Origin: Lutibacter agarilyticus
GTDB lineage: Bacteria > Bacteroidota > Bacteroidia > Flavobacteriales > Flavobacteriaceae
DNA: 64,000 nt
Assembly (NCBI RefSeq): GCF_900188235.1
Contig: NZ_FZNT01000003.1
Location: forward strand, 310,001 to 374,000
Reading direction: 5' to 3'
Position numbers and translations under genes: made by a program. Shown here in pieces: positions 1-8,997 of the stretch. Position 1 is the stretch's first letter. Every line of letters begins with the position of its first letter. The notes under the pieces were generated by a model, which was not told where the DNA came from, did no database searches, and worked only from the letters and a program-made list of their open reading frames with translations.

Positions 1-422
1 TTAATTTGAAATTAAATTTAAAAAATATTGAAATCCATGGCACAGAAAAATCAAGGTTAAATCTTGAAATTTTAAGCGAAGTGGTTGCTGTTAGAATTGA
101 AAATTCTTGTAATTTAACTGCTATAATTGATGCTAAAGAAACCAGTATGGTTGGTTTAGACAATGCGATTACAACACTAAAAGGAACCTCTAATTCTTTA
201 GAAATAGAATTTTCTGGAGACTCTTCTTATAAAGGAAAAGATTTTATAGCGGCTAACGCTATTGTTAAATCTAATAACAATGCTAAATTATATGTACACG
301 TAACCAAAGAATTAAACCTGCTTGCTAATAATTCATCTGAGGTGCATTTGTATGCAAATCCAGCAATAGCACTTCATGGTTTTTATGACAAAGCGCTAAT
401 TAAAAAAAGAGAGTTAGACTAA
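1..422 (+). CDS. DUF2807 (GIN-domain) protein, 3' part only
   Basis: The reading frame is open to the left edge, so this is the C-terminal part of a longer gene; a TTG at position 6 is not a convincing start. The visible residues form a run of short repeating beta-strands with many Asn, Ser and Thr (for example NNSSEVHLYANPAI near the end). This is the usual look of the DUF2807 'head GIN domain' or auto-transporter-adhesin-like family, secreted beta-solenoid proteins common in Bacteroidota. The role is unknown. It converges on the transporter gene that follows. The family call rests on pattern only. Confidence 0.55.
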   Translation, partial: NLKLNLKNIEIHGTEKSRLNLEILSEVVAVRIENSCNLTAIIDAKETSMVGLDNAITTLKGTSNSLEIEFSGDSSYKGKDFIAANAIVKSNNNAKLYVHVTKELNLLANNSSEVHLYANPAIALHGFYDKALIKKRELD

Positions 423-441
423 ATTAGTTTCTATACACGTT

Positions 442-2025
442 TTATAATACGCTTAATATTTGAACCACTATTATTAAAAGTACCATTGCAATAGGATATA
501 CTGTTGCATACGCTACAGCAGGAGCATCTGTATCAACCAAATTATCAACAGCAGCTAAACCAGGAGTACTTGTCATACTTCCTGTTAGTGTTCCTAATAA
601 AGTTAATAAATTCATTTTCATAACATAGCGCCCAACAATAGTAACTAGAATCATAGGTACTAAAGTTATTAATATACCATAACCAAATAGTTCCACACCA
701 TACTCTTGAAAAGTAGTCACTAAACTAGAACCTGCGCTTGTACCAACAGCCGCCAAAAAGAATAGCAACCCAAATTGTCTCAATAATTGGTTAGCACCTC
801 CAGTCATTGTCCACATAATTGGTCCTGTTTTACCAGTACGACCTAATATTAACCCAACCATTAAAATACCACCTGTTAACCCTAAACTAAATGAAAAATT
901 ACCAAAATTAAGACTTAATTTACCTACTAAAATTCCAATTAAAATTCCGGCAGCAATTGGAAAAAAGTCAGTACTTGACAGTTTACGATCATCATCCCCA
1001 AAAATACGACTTACATTTTTCATATTTCCTTGATTACACACCACTATTAATTTATCACCAAATTGCAAGGTTGAAGAAGGACTTGGAGAAATATTAATCC
1101 CAGATCTTCTGATACGCGTAACAGTGGCATTGTAGGTGTTTAATATATTTAACTGACCTAATGTTTTTTTAACCACTTCTTTATTTGTTACCAACACTGA
1201 ACGCACTTCATAATTTTTATCAGATGGGATTTCCTCATCTGTTTCAGGACCTACTAAAATTGTAACTCTTTCTAAAGCGTCTAGTGTACCCACAGCCTTT
1301 ATAATATCTCCTTTTTGCAATACTAATTCTCGAGAAGGAGCAATTACATTATTTTCATGCATGACCCTTGAAATAACCGCTTTTGTCATAAAACGAATAT
1401 TTATTTCACCCAAACTTTTCCCAATTACATTTTCATTTTCAACAACATAATATTTTCGTAAAATTTCAGGATAATCCAATGCCAACTCTTCTTTGTACTT
1501 TTTTTCTTCGGAAGCAATTTTAACTCGTATCAATTTCGGCATTAAATTAACAAAAAGAATTACACCAATTACTCCAAACGGATAACCAATACCATAACCT
1601 ATAGATGCCATTGGAGAACCTGTTGTATCAATGGCTGCTGCCAAACCTGGCGTACTGGTTAACGACCCATTTAATAATCCTATACTCAAACTTTTATCAA
1701 TACCTCCAAAATAAGACACACAAAAAGTAATTGCACCTGCACTAATAATTAAAACCGCTGCTAACAATGCTAAATGCCTCCCATTTTGCTTAAAAGATTC
1801 AAAAAAACTTGGTCCTGCCTGAATTCCTATCGTAAAAATAAAAAGCACCAAGCCTAAATATTGAAAATCTTTTGGTATTTGATACCCGTAATGGCCAAAA
1901 ACTAATGCGACAAATATTACTGCCGAAATATCTAATGAAATTCCTTTAATTTTAATTCTACCAATAATAAACCCTATTGCAATAATTAAAAATAGCACAA
2001 AATAACTATTCGATAATAAATTCAT
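442..2025 (-). CDS. AspT/YidE-family transporter with two RCK_C domains
   Basis: Integral membrane transporter of the aspartate:alanine exchanger family. The 527-residue protein has the family's symmetrical layout: an N-terminal membrane half (about 1-170), two TrkA-C/RCK_C cytosolic domains (about 190-345), and a second membrane half (about 350-527). The signature TSTPGLAA occurs once in each half, at residues 123-130 and 485-492, which is diagnostic of the internal duplication. Known members exchange aspartate and alanine or export unknown anions; the substrate here cannot be read from sequence. It is a single gene with its own promoter at 2045-2073. Confidence 0.85.
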   Translation of the reverse strand: MNLLSNSYFVLFLIIAIGFIIGRIKIKGISLDISAVIFVALVFGHYGYQIPKDFQYLGLVLFIFTIGIQAGPSFFESFKQNGRHLALLAAVLIISAGAITFCVSYFGGIDKSLSIGLLNGSLTSTPGLAAAIDTTGSPMASIGYGIGYPFGVIGVILFVNLMPKLIRVKIASEEKKYKEELALDYPEILRKYYVVENENVIGKSLGEINIRFMTKAVISRVMHENNVIAPSRELVLQKGDIIKAVGTLDALERVTILVGPETDEEIPSDKNYEVRSVLVTNKEVVKKTLGQLNILNTYNATVTRIRRSGINISPSPSSTLQFGDKLIVVCNQGNMKNVSRIFGDDDRKLSSTDFFPIAAGILIGILVGKLSLNFGNFSFSLGLTGGILMVGLILGRTGKTGPIMWTMTGGANQLLRQFGLLFFLAAVGTSAGSSLVTTFQEYGVELFGYGILITLVPMILVTIVGRYVMKMNLLTLLGTLTGSMTSTPGLAAVDNLVDTDAPAVAYATVYPIAMVLLIIVVQILSVL

Positions 2026-2044
2026 TCTTTTAAATTTTTAATAA

Positions 2045-2073
2045 CAAAATTAATTAGTTATTCAAGTTAACAA
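2045..2073 (-). promoter_or_regulatory. Promoter of the AspT-like gene
   Basis: On the minus strand TTG (2073-2071) is followed after 18 bases by TAATTTTG (2052-2045), which fits the Bacteroidota pattern TTG/TAnnTTTG. The start codon lies about 20 bases downstream. Confidence 0.5.
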
Positions 2074-2190
2074 CCTTTTATTTTTTGAATTAACGAAAAC
2101 GATTACATTTTACAGAATAACAAAAAATGGTTTCAGACAAATATAATCATTAAAAATAAGCAGCATAAAACCTTCATTTATTCATAAAAA

Positions 2191-2212
2191 AAGCCCAAGT
2201 AAACTTGGGCTT
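2191..2212 (-). terminator. Rho-independent terminator of trxB
   Basis: Perfect 10-bp stem (AAGCCCAAGT and its complement) with a two-base loop. Read on the minus strand it is followed by seven T, just after the trxB stop. Confidence 0.85.
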
Positions 2213-2232
2213 TTCAATATTATTTATAATTA

Positions 2233-3180
2233 TTATTCTAAGGAACCTAAATAACGTTCAGCGTCTAAAGCAGCCATACAACCTGTGCCGGCAGCGGTAA
2301 CAGCTTGTCTATATTCTTTATCTTGCACATCTCCAGCAGCAAAAACTCCTGGTATATTAGTTTTTGTAGATTTCCCTTTAGTAATTAAATAACCTGTTTC
2401 ATCCATATCTAAAGCACCTTTAAAAATATCGGTATTTGGTTTATGACCAATGGCTATAAACACACCAGTTACATCAATTACTTCTTTTTCACCTGTTTGA
2501 TTATTTACAGCTCTTACACCTTCAACAACATTAGAACCCAAAACCTCATCAATTTCAGTATTGTATTTTACTTCAATATTATTAGTTTTAGCAACTCTAT
2601 GTTGCATCGCTTTTGAAGCTCTCATATAGTCTTTACGCACCAACAATGTAACTTTATTACAAATATTTGATAAATACGTAGCTTCCTCTGCTGCAGTATC
2701 TCCAGCTCCAACTACAACTACATCTTGTCCTTTATAAAAGAAACCGTCACAAGTAGCACAAGCAGATACACCTCCACCAATTAAACGTTGTTCACTTTCT
2801 AATCCTAAATATTTAGCTGTTGCTCCTGTTGAAATAATTAAAGTTTCCGCTTCAATTTGAATCGTTTCATCAATAGTAACTTTATGAATACCTCCTACTT
2901 CAGAACTAAAGTCTATTTTAGTCGCCATTCCAAATCTTACTTCAGTACCAAAACGTTCCGCTTGATTTTTTAAATCTTCCATCATCGCTGTTCCATCGGT
3001 TCCATTTGGATAACCTGGAAAATTATCAACTTCTGTAGTTGTTGTTAATTGACCACCCATTTGCATTCCTGTATACATTACCGGTTTTAAATCTGCTCTT
3101 GCGGCATAAATTGCTGCTGTATATCCTGCAGGCCCCGAACCAATAATTAAACATTTTATTCTCTCTATAGTATCAGACAT
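2233..3180 (-). CDS. trxB: Thioredoxin-disulfide reductase
   Basis: NADPH-dependent flavoenzyme that reduces thioredoxin in the cytoplasm. The 315 residues match the bacterial low-molecular-weight TrxB in length and order: FAD-binding GSGPAGYTA near residue 15, redox-active CATC at 141-144, the NADPH-binding GAGDTAAEEA at 158-167, and the C-terminal FAD motif GVFAAGDVQD. All catalytic residues are present. A TAAATTTG -10-like box lies at 3217-3210. The gene is divergent from a thioredoxin-like protein at 3361, a plausible but unproven partner. Confidence 0.95.
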   Translation of the reverse strand: MSDTIERIKCLIIGSGPAGYTAAIYAARADLKPVMYTGMQMGGQLTTTTEVDNFPGYPNGTDGTAMMEDLKNQAERFGTEVRFGMATKIDFSSEVGGIHKVTIDETIQIEAETLIISTGATAKYLGLESEQRLIGGGVSACATCDGFFYKGQDVVVVGAGDTAAEEATYLSNICNKVTLLVRKDYMRASKAMQHRVAKTNNIEVKYNTEIDEVLGSNVVEGVRAVNNQTGEKEVIDVTGVFIAIGHKPNTDIFKGALDMDETGYLITKGKSTKTNIPGVFAAGDVQDKEYRQAVTAAGTGCMAALDAERYLGSLE

Positions 3181-3360
3181 GATAATTTCTTTTTATTTTT
3201 AATAAGAAACAAATTTATGGGAAATAATAAGAAATTAACACGATTGTTTATAATTTTTCACAATACAATTATAAGAAAGAACAATACATACATTTCTGCA
3301 ATTTTAACTACATTTACCCTTAAATATTAGTCTACTTTTACCAACTTCAATATACAATAA

Positions 3361-3696
3361 ATGTCTATCAAAGAAATTACAAACTTAGCGTCTATTCAAA
3401 AAATAATAGCTTCAGAATTAGCAGTTTTAGTATATTTCAACACACAAACTTGTAGTGTTGGCGAAGCATTTTTACCCAAAGTTGAAAAAATAATACAAAA
3501 ATATTTTCCGAAAATAACATTTTTAACTGTTGATCTCAATTTTTCTCCTGAAATTTCAGCACATTACAGCGCTTTTGTAGAACCCACTATTTTAGTGTTT
3601 TACGACGGAAAAGAGACTGTTAGAAAAAGTAGAAATATCAGTATTTTTGAATTAGAGAAAGCAATTGAGAGACCTTACAAATTAATTTTTGAATAA
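3361..3696 (+). CDS. Thioredoxin-like protein with one active-site cysteine
   Basis: 111 residues with the order of a thioredoxin fold: strand VLVYFNT, an active-site turn at residues 30-34 (TCSVG), helix, strand FLTVDLN, and the cis-Pro segment FVEPTILVFYDG with Pro75. The classical WCGPC is reduced to a single Cys31, so it cannot carry the normal dithiol chemistry by itself; it could act as a monothiol protein or binding module. It is divergent from trxB and lies just upstream of two tRNA genes. ATG at 3361 is the only sensible start. Annotated in relatives simply as thioredoxin family. Confidence 0.75.
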   Translation: MSIKEITNLASIQKIIASELAVLVYFNTQTCSVGEAFLPKVEKIIQKYFPKITFLTVDLNFSPEISAHYSAFVEPTILVFYDGKETVRKSRNISIFELEKAIERPYKLIFE

Positions 3697-3700
3697 TTAC

Positions 3701-3730
3701 TTGTAAAATGTTTTTTTAGTTTTATATTTG
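3701..3730 (+). promoter_or_regulatory. Promoter of the tRNA-Pro/tRNA-Thr unit
   Basis: TTG at 3701-3703, 19-base spacer, TATATTTG at 3723-3730, 16 bases before mature tRNA-Pro. This is a near-ideal Bacteroidota promoter. A weaker TTG-N20-TTAATTTG (3840-3870) precedes tRNA-Thr. Confidence 0.7.
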
Positions 3731-3746
3731 CAAACCGAAAATCATT

Positions 3747-3821
3747 CGGGGTGTAGCGTAGCCCGGTTATCGCGCCACGTTTGGGACGTGGAGGCCGCAG
3801 GTTCGAATCCTGCCACCCCGA
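3747..3821 (+). tRNA. tRNA-Pro (TGG)
   Basis: Full cloverleaf: acceptor stem CGGGGTG pairing with CACCCCG, anticodon arm CCACG-TTTGGGA-CGTGG with anticodon TGG, T-loop GTTCGAATC, discriminator A at 3821. No CCA is encoded. It shares the intergenic region with tRNA-Thr, 63 bases downstream. Confidence 0.95.
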
Positions 3822-3884
3822 CAAAAAGACAAAAAAGTCTTGCAAGTTAATTCCAAATTAATTTAATTTGCACAAAATTAAAAA

Positions 3885-3958
3885 GCCGATGTAGCTCAGC
3901 TGGCTAGAGCAGCTGATTTGTAATCAGCAGGTCGTGGGTTCGAGTCCCTCCATCGGCT
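3885..3958 (+). tRNA. tRNA-Thr (TGT)
   Basis: Acceptor stem GCCGATG pairing with CATCGGC, D-arm AGCTCAGCTGGCTAGAGC, anticodon loop TTTGTAA giving anticodon TGT, T-loop GTTCGAGTC. CCA is not encoded. Confidence 0.95.
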
Positions 3959-3960
3959 CA

Positions 3961-3991
3961 AAAAATCATCTTCATTTGAAGATGATTTTTT
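3961..3991 (+). terminator. Terminator of the tRNA unit
   Basis: Stem TCATCTTCA / TGAAGATGA with a two-base loop, flanked by A5 and T6, directly after tRNA-Thr. It could work in both directions. Confidence 0.85.
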
Positions 3992-4049
3992 ATTTCCTAA
4001 TAGTTCACTGAATACATCAAAACCTTTCACACGCGATAAAACATACGGT

Positions 4050-5390
4050 TTAATTTTTCAAACTAGCTTTTGCAATTTCTATATTGGTTAAAATTTCATC
4101 TCTTAATTTTAAAATACTTCTTTTTTTATCTTTTTTCACAAAAAAGTAAAAGTGAAATACACGCTTAAACCCTTTAACTTCAACCCAATAATACATAGCA
4201 ATATATCCAGCTATTAAAAAAACAATTATTAGAAATAATATCTCCCAGAATTCAACATTAAAATAGTATCCAATTAATTTAAGTTGTAACCAATAAAATA
4301 AAGGAAACGTAAAAAGACCAACTATCATTTGTACAGAAGCTTTGTATTCTATATCAAGCTTTGAAGTATTAAACAGCACAGAAGGAAGAATATAGGGAAT
4401 GTAATTAGTTAGTAAGCCAAAAATGTAAATTGGTGCTAACAATAGAAATTTCAAAAAATAACTAACACAAACTACATTTTTGTTTTTATAAAGAAATTTA
4501 TCGGTGAAAAATTTAGGTGTTAGCTTTTCACTAGCAATTTCATTAAAAAAAAGATGCACTTTTGACTCGGTACTTTTATAGAGTTCTGAATTTGTTTTAC
4601 TAAGCAGCCGTAAGGATTTTGAAATTTGCGCCCGTACATCTAACGATTGTTTTGGATTTAGTTGTAAATCAGACTTAGGATTATTAAATGTTGTGTAAAA
4701 CTTATGACTTTTCAATAAAAATTGTTCTTGTTCTTCATTAGATGTGTTTGGTATGTTTCTTTCTAATAATGTTTGGATACGACCAGTAAGTTCTAAAACA
4801 GATTTACGTTCATTTTTCAAATAATCTTGTTTGTAAGTCGACACAGGAATAGGCTCACCAATAGTTACCGAAACCATACTTCTAAATTGAATAGCATCAG
4901 AATAGTCCAATGAAATTGGTAATATTTTTAAATTTGTATCATTATCTTTTAATAAATTATAACTCAAAGCAATTCTAGCAGTACCCGTTTTAATTTCACG
5001 TAATTTGAGTTCATAATAACTACTTCCTTCAGGGAATATTAAAATAGTTCCCTTTTTATCCAAATACTCATAACATTTTGAAAAGGAATAATTATTATTT
5101 GGTGTCACTCCGGGATTTACATCTTTTTTTCTGAAAATTGGAATTACATTAAAATACTCTAAAAATTTCCCAAAAAAGGAATTTGTAAAAAGCCCTGCGT
5201 TACCTAAAAACCCAATTTGTTGTTTCATTAATGAAGCAATAATTAAAGGATCCGTTAATGTATTTGGATGATTCGCTACAATAATTAGGGGGCCATCATG
5301 AAGCATATGTTGTTTTCCTGAAACAACTATTTTCTTGAAAAAGAAAAATAAGGACAACCTTACAAGTTGCTTTAGCAAGTGATAGATCAT
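4050..5390 (-). CDS. PlsC-like phospholipid acyltransferase with C-terminal membrane region
   Basis: Member of the glycerolphosphate acyltransferase (PlsC) family, which acylates lysophosphatidate or related glycerolipids at the inner membrane. The catalytic motif NHPNTLTDP (His41, Asp47) and the substrate motif FPEGSSYYE (near residue 119) are both present. At 446 residues it is longer than ordinary PlsC (about 240): the second half carries a linker and at least three hydrophobic segments (about 300-400), an architecture shared by a Bacteroidota subgroup. The start overlaps the stop of the upstream transporter gene by four bases (ATGA), so the two are probably translated together. Exact acyl acceptor unknown. 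Confidence 0.8.
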   Translation of the reverse strand: MIYHLLKQLVRLSLFFFFKKIVVSGKQHMLHDGPLIIVANHPNTLTDPLIIASLMKQQIGFLGNAGLFTNSFFGKFLEYFNVIPIFRKKDVNPGVTPNNNYSFSKCYEYLDKKGTILIFPEGSSYYELKLREIKTGTARIALSYNLLKDNDTNLKILPISLDYSDAIQFRSMVSVTIGEPIPVSTYKQDYLKNERKSVLELTGRIQTLLERNIPNTSNEEQEQFLLKSHKFYTTFNNPKSDLQLNPKQSLDVRAQISKSLRLLSKTNSELYKSTESKVHLFFNEIASEKLTPKFFTDKFLYKNKNVVCVSYFLKFLLLAPIYIFGLLTNYIPYILPSVLFNTSKLDIEYKASVQMIVGLFTFPLFYWLQLKLIGYYFNVEFWEILFLIIVFLIAGYIAMYYWVEVKGFKRVFHFYFFVKKDKKRSILKLRDEILTNIEIAKASLKN

Positions 5391-6679
5391 TGCATATTTT
5401 TTTTAAGATTTGCTAATTGAAGCATTACAAAACCACTAATAAAAAAGATAGACATAAAAAGCATGCTGTTTCGCATACTCCCTGTTAATTGATCAATTAA
5501 TCCATAAGATAATGATCCAATTACAATTGCCAATTTTTCTGTGATGTCATAAAAACTAAAATAAGAAGCAGTATCTTTAGTTTCAGCTGGAATAAGTTTT
5601 GAATAGGTTGATCTGGAAATGGATTGAATTCCACCCATTACAAATCCTAAAAAGGCTGCCAACCCGTAAAAAGAAACTTTATCTCTTAAAAAATATCCAG
5701 CAATACAAATACAAATCCAGAAAATTAAAGTAGTACTAATAGCAAAACCATTCCCTTTTAAATTAGATAAATACGCAAAGAAATAAGCCCCTGCAATTGC
5801 AATTATTTGTATAATAAGTACAACAAGTATCATTTCATCAGCACCCAAACCAATCTCCTTATCAGCAAACAACGGAGCTAATAACATAACCGTTTGAACG
5901 CCCATGCTAAACAAGAAAAATGATGTTAAAAAACGATTCATAACGAATTTTGATTTCACCATTTTAAATACTTTTCGCAATTCTTTTGTTCCATTTCCTA
6001 AAATACTCCAAGATATTTTTTTACGCTGCCCCCTATCTTTTAAATAGTAAAATGAAATTTGAGAAAATCCCATCCACCAAACTCCAACTAAAATAAATCC
6101 AAATCGAGTTGCTGAGCTTCCACTTTCAAAACCAAAAAATTCATATTTTTGAAATAAAATTAAATTTACAATTAACAAAATAACACTTCCAACATACCCC
6201 ATTGAAAAGCCTTTGGCACTTACTTTATCCATATATTTATTTGAAGTAATTTCAGGTAAAAAACCATTGTAAAAAACCAACGACCCTGCGTAACCAACAC
6301 TTGCTAACACAGAACAAGCAATTCCATATTCAACATTTTCACCCGTAAAAAAATAAAGACCAATACACGATAAGGATCCCAAATAGGTGAAAAATTGCAT
6401 AAATCGCTTTTTTAAACCTCCATAATCAGCAACACCAGATAACACCGGAGAAATAAAAACAATAATTAAAAATGAAAATGATATTGCAAATGAATACAGT
6501 ACAGAGTTTTTAATCGTTAAATTAAAAAACTGAATCATTTCTCCTCCAAAAAAATCTTGTGTGGTACCTAAATAGTAAATAGGAAATATTGCTGTAGTTA
6601 CTATAAGGTTGTAAACCGAATTTGCCCAGTCAAATGAAGCCCATGCATTTATCAATTTTTTATTGTTTTTTTCCAACAT
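5387..6679 (-). CDS. UMF1/Atg22-like MFS transporter
   Basis: About twelve membrane segments over 430 residues. The N-terminus NAWASFDWANSVYNLI is typical of the UMF1 (vacuole effluxer Atg22-like) branch of the major facilitator superfamily; in yeast Atg22 exports amino acids from the vacuole, but bacterial substrates are unknown. The gene overlaps the downstream acyltransferase by four bases, suggesting a two-gene operon and possibly a role tied to membrane lipids. Start ATG at 6679 places the motif at the expected N-terminal distance. Confidence 0.8.
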   Translation of the reverse strand: MLEKNNKKLINAWASFDWANSVYNLIVTTAIFPIYYLGTTQDFFGGEMIQFFNLTIKNSVLYSFAISFSFLIIVFISPVLSGVADYGGLKKRFMQFFTYLGSLSCIGLYFFTGENVEYGIACSVLASVGYAGSLVFYNGFLPEITSNKYMDKVSAKGFSMGYVGSVILLIVNLILFQKYEFFGFESGSSATRFGFILVGVWWMGFSQISFYYLKDRGQRKKISWSILGNGTKELRKVFKMVKSKFVMNRFLTSFFLFSMGVQTVMLLAPLFADKEIGLGADEMILVVLIIQIIAIAGAYFFAYLSNLKGNGFAISTTLIFWICICIAGYFLRDKVSFYGLAAFLGFVMGGIQSISRSTYSKLIPAETKDTASYFSFYDITEKLAIVIGSLSYGLIDQLTGSMRNSMLFMSIFFISGFVMLQLANLKKNMQ

Positions 6680-6748
6680 AAGAAAGATTTTAGATGGTAA
6701 TTTTTAGTTTTCTAGTCGATTAAGATACTTAAATAAAAGTAAGTATAG

Positions 6749-6789
6749 AATTTAGATAAGACTTTTACAAAATAAGTCTTATCTAAATT
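6749..6789 (-). terminator. Long hairpin after yiaA
   Basis: Perfect 16-bp inverted repeat (6749-6764 and 6774-6789) with a nine-base loop, directly downstream of the YiaA gene. It lacks a strong T-run, so it may be a terminator or an RNA-stabilising stem. Confidence 0.55.
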
Positions 6790-6807
6790 TTATAGTTTAT
6801 AGATAAT

Positions 6808-7305
6808 TTAATTAATAACTAACTCTTTATTATCAATATAACTTTTATCTCGTGTGTTTTTTTGAACAGCTATAGAAGCGTACAAGCTTAAGGTATAAGC
6901 CATTCCATAAAAACCTTTTTCACTAAGTAATAAATCGGCATTCCACAAACCAATTAGCAACAATAAAATAGCACTTATTGCCGAAAACCAGCTTATTCCA
7001 TAATACAAATCAGTAACTTGTAATCCTTCCAACCTATCTCTAACACTTTTTTGAACAGATATTGCCGAAAATAACCCAAAAAGCAAAATGGTAAAATAAT
7101 AACCTCTTTCATTTAATTGCATATCTGAATTCCATAAACCAATGCAGTAAGCCAAAATACCCACAAAAAGGGCTACCCAAGACGCTCCAATAAAAGCAGG
7201 GGTAGGTTTTTGATCAAATTTTTTGATTTCTTTTTTTTTCATAGTTTTTGACGCTGATTTCGACTCTTTTTCTTGAGTTGTATCACTTTTAAAATTGTAA
7301 TCCAT
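6808..7305 (-). CDS. yiaA: YiaA/YiaB-family inner membrane protein
   Basis: 165 residues with two copies of the YiaAB domain. Each has two membrane segments ending in a conserved pattern: GLWNSDMQLNERGYYFTIL...AISVQKSVRD and GLWNADLLLSEKGFYGMAY...SIAVQKNTRD. The first 35 residues are Lys/Ser-rich and cytosolic. Function of the family is not known; E. coli members are stress-linked inner-membrane proteins. Monocistronic, bounded by a strong hairpin. Confidence 0.85.
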   Translation of the reverse strand: MDYNFKSDTTQEKESKSASKTMKKKEIKKFDQKPTPAFIGASWVALFVGILAYCIGLWNSDMQLNERGYYFTILLFGLFSAISVQKSVRDRLEGLQVTDLYYGISWFSAISAILLLLIGLWNADLLLSEKGFYGMAYTLSLYASIAVQKNTRDKSYIDNKELVIN

Positions 7306-7470
7306 AATATTTAGTTTAATTGTTTATTATTTTTATCTATGGGTCAAAATTCAATAAAATTATATTACTACTAAAACCTAAAATTTAACAAAACTTACGA
7401 TTAAAAAGATACATTATACCCAAATAAACAATAATTAAGATATATTTGATTAAAATAACTTACGATATAA

Positions 7471-8958
7471 ATGAGCGTATTGCACACCATAATTTCTACC
7501 TTACCCCAAGAGGACAAGAAGGATTTTCTAAGAAATTTAAAAAGAAAGAATAAAAGAAACGACACTAAAAACATTGAGTTGTTTACACTTTTAGACGCTC
7601 CAATTGAGCGAACTAAACTCGACGAAATTATATATAGCAAACCTTCAAAAGGAGCTTACCATGCATTGTGCAAGCGACTACACGATTCGCTGATCGATTT
7701 TATTGCTACCAAGAGCTTTAAAAAAGAATCTTCAGAAGAAATGAATGCCTTAAAATTAATATTGGCTAGTCAATTTTTTTTTCAACAAAACAAAATCAAC
7801 ATAGCGTTTAAAACATTAGGTAAAGCTGAGTTAATTGCTGTTAAATATTCATTATTTAGTATTTTAAATGAAATCTATCACACCCAAATGCACCATGCAC
7901 ATTTAAATAAAACGTTAAAGCTACAGCACGTAATTAGTAAATACCAAGCAAATAAGTTAAATATTCAGCAAGAAGAAAATTTAAACCTATTTTATGCAAC
8001 TATTCAAGCTGAATTGAATCAAAGTAACCCTGAAGTTCCCAACATTATCAATAGAAATTTACAATTATTTAATATTTCAATAACTAAAAACTTAAGCTAT
8101 CAATCTCTGTTTAAAATATTGCAAATAAGCAATCAAATTGCTCATGTTACAAGAAATTATCATGCTATTTTACCATTTATTAAAAACACTTGCAAGGCAA
8201 TAGACGCTTCTGAAAGGTATTCAGAAAAACATTTATATGATCATTTACAGGTATTATATTATTTGGCAAATACTTATTTCAGGATTAAAAACTTTAAGGA
8301 AGCGACTAACTTTCTAAAAGAAATGCATACCAATATGCTTTTGGAAAAGAGTAAGTATTATACCATATTTTATCCACAATATATACTATTAGAAAATTTA
8401 TTGTTAATTTACACTGGAAATAATAAAACTGCAATTAGAAATTTACAAGAGTTTAATTTTGAAAAGCACAAAACCACACCTGAGTATTCTCTTGATTTAA
8501 AATTAACATTGGTAGTTTCATTATTTTTAAATAAAAACTACAAAGAAGCTTTTAATATTTACAAAGGTTTTTACCACAGCGATCAATGGTATATCTCAAA
8601 AGTTGGATATATTTGGGTAATTCAAAAAAACTTGATTGAAATCTTATTACTTATAGAATTGGATTATGTTGAGCTTGTAACATCTAGATTGAATAGTTTT
8701 AGAAAAAAACACAGAGCACATCTAATAAATCACAAAGAATCAATAATTTTAAATTTCATTAAACTAATTTCAATTTACTTTTACAAAACAGAAGATATTC
8801 ATTCAGAAAAATTCAAGGAAAAAGTAGCCCTTTTGTTAAAAGTTAAAACAATAGAAGAAGATATTTTTACAATTAGCTTTTATGCCTGGCTGAAGGCTAA
8901 AATAAATAAATCGGAAGTTTACAAAACAAGTCTAGAATATATTAATGATTTATTATAA
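7471..8958 (+). CDS. Hypothetical protein, alpha-helical repeat type
   Basis: 495 residues, almost entirely predicted helix, with regularly spaced aromatic and leucine positions reminiscent of tetratricopeptide-like repeats (for example YYLANTYFRIKNFKEATNFL around residue 267). No signal peptide, so cytoplasmic. The N-terminus (LPQEDKKDFLRNLKRKNKR) is short and basic. I do not recognise a catalytic motif. A TATATTTG box lies at 7441-7448, and the ten bases AACTTACGAT occur twice around it (7392-7401 and 7457-7466), which might be an operator. Scaffold or adaptor function is only a guess. Confidence 0.6.
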   Translation: MSVLHTIISTLPQEDKKDFLRNLKRKNKRNDTKNIELFTLLDAPIERTKLDEIIYSKPSKGAYHALCKRLHDSLIDFIATKSFKKESSEEMNALKLILASQFFFQQNKINIAFKTLGKAELIAVKYSLFSILNEIYHTQMHHAHLNKTLKLQHVISKYQANKLNIQQEENLNLFYATIQAELNQSNPEVPNIINRNLQLFNISITKNLSYQSLFKILQISNQIAHVTRNYHAILPFIKNTCKAIDASERYSEKHLYDHLQVLYYLANTYFRIKNFKEATNFLKEMHTNMLLEKSKYYTIFYPQYILLENLLLIYTGNNKTAIRNLQEFNFEKHKTTPEYSLDLKLTLVVSLFLNKNYKEAFNIYKGFYHSDQWYISKVGYIWVIQKNLIEILLLIELDYVELVTSRLNSFRKKHRAHLINHKESIILNFIKLISIYFYKTEDIHSEKFKEKVALLLKVKTIEEDIFTISFYAWLKAKINKSEVYKTSLEYINDLL

Positions 8959-8997
8959 GCCTTTTATAAGATAAACCTTCAACTAATAATTATTTAT

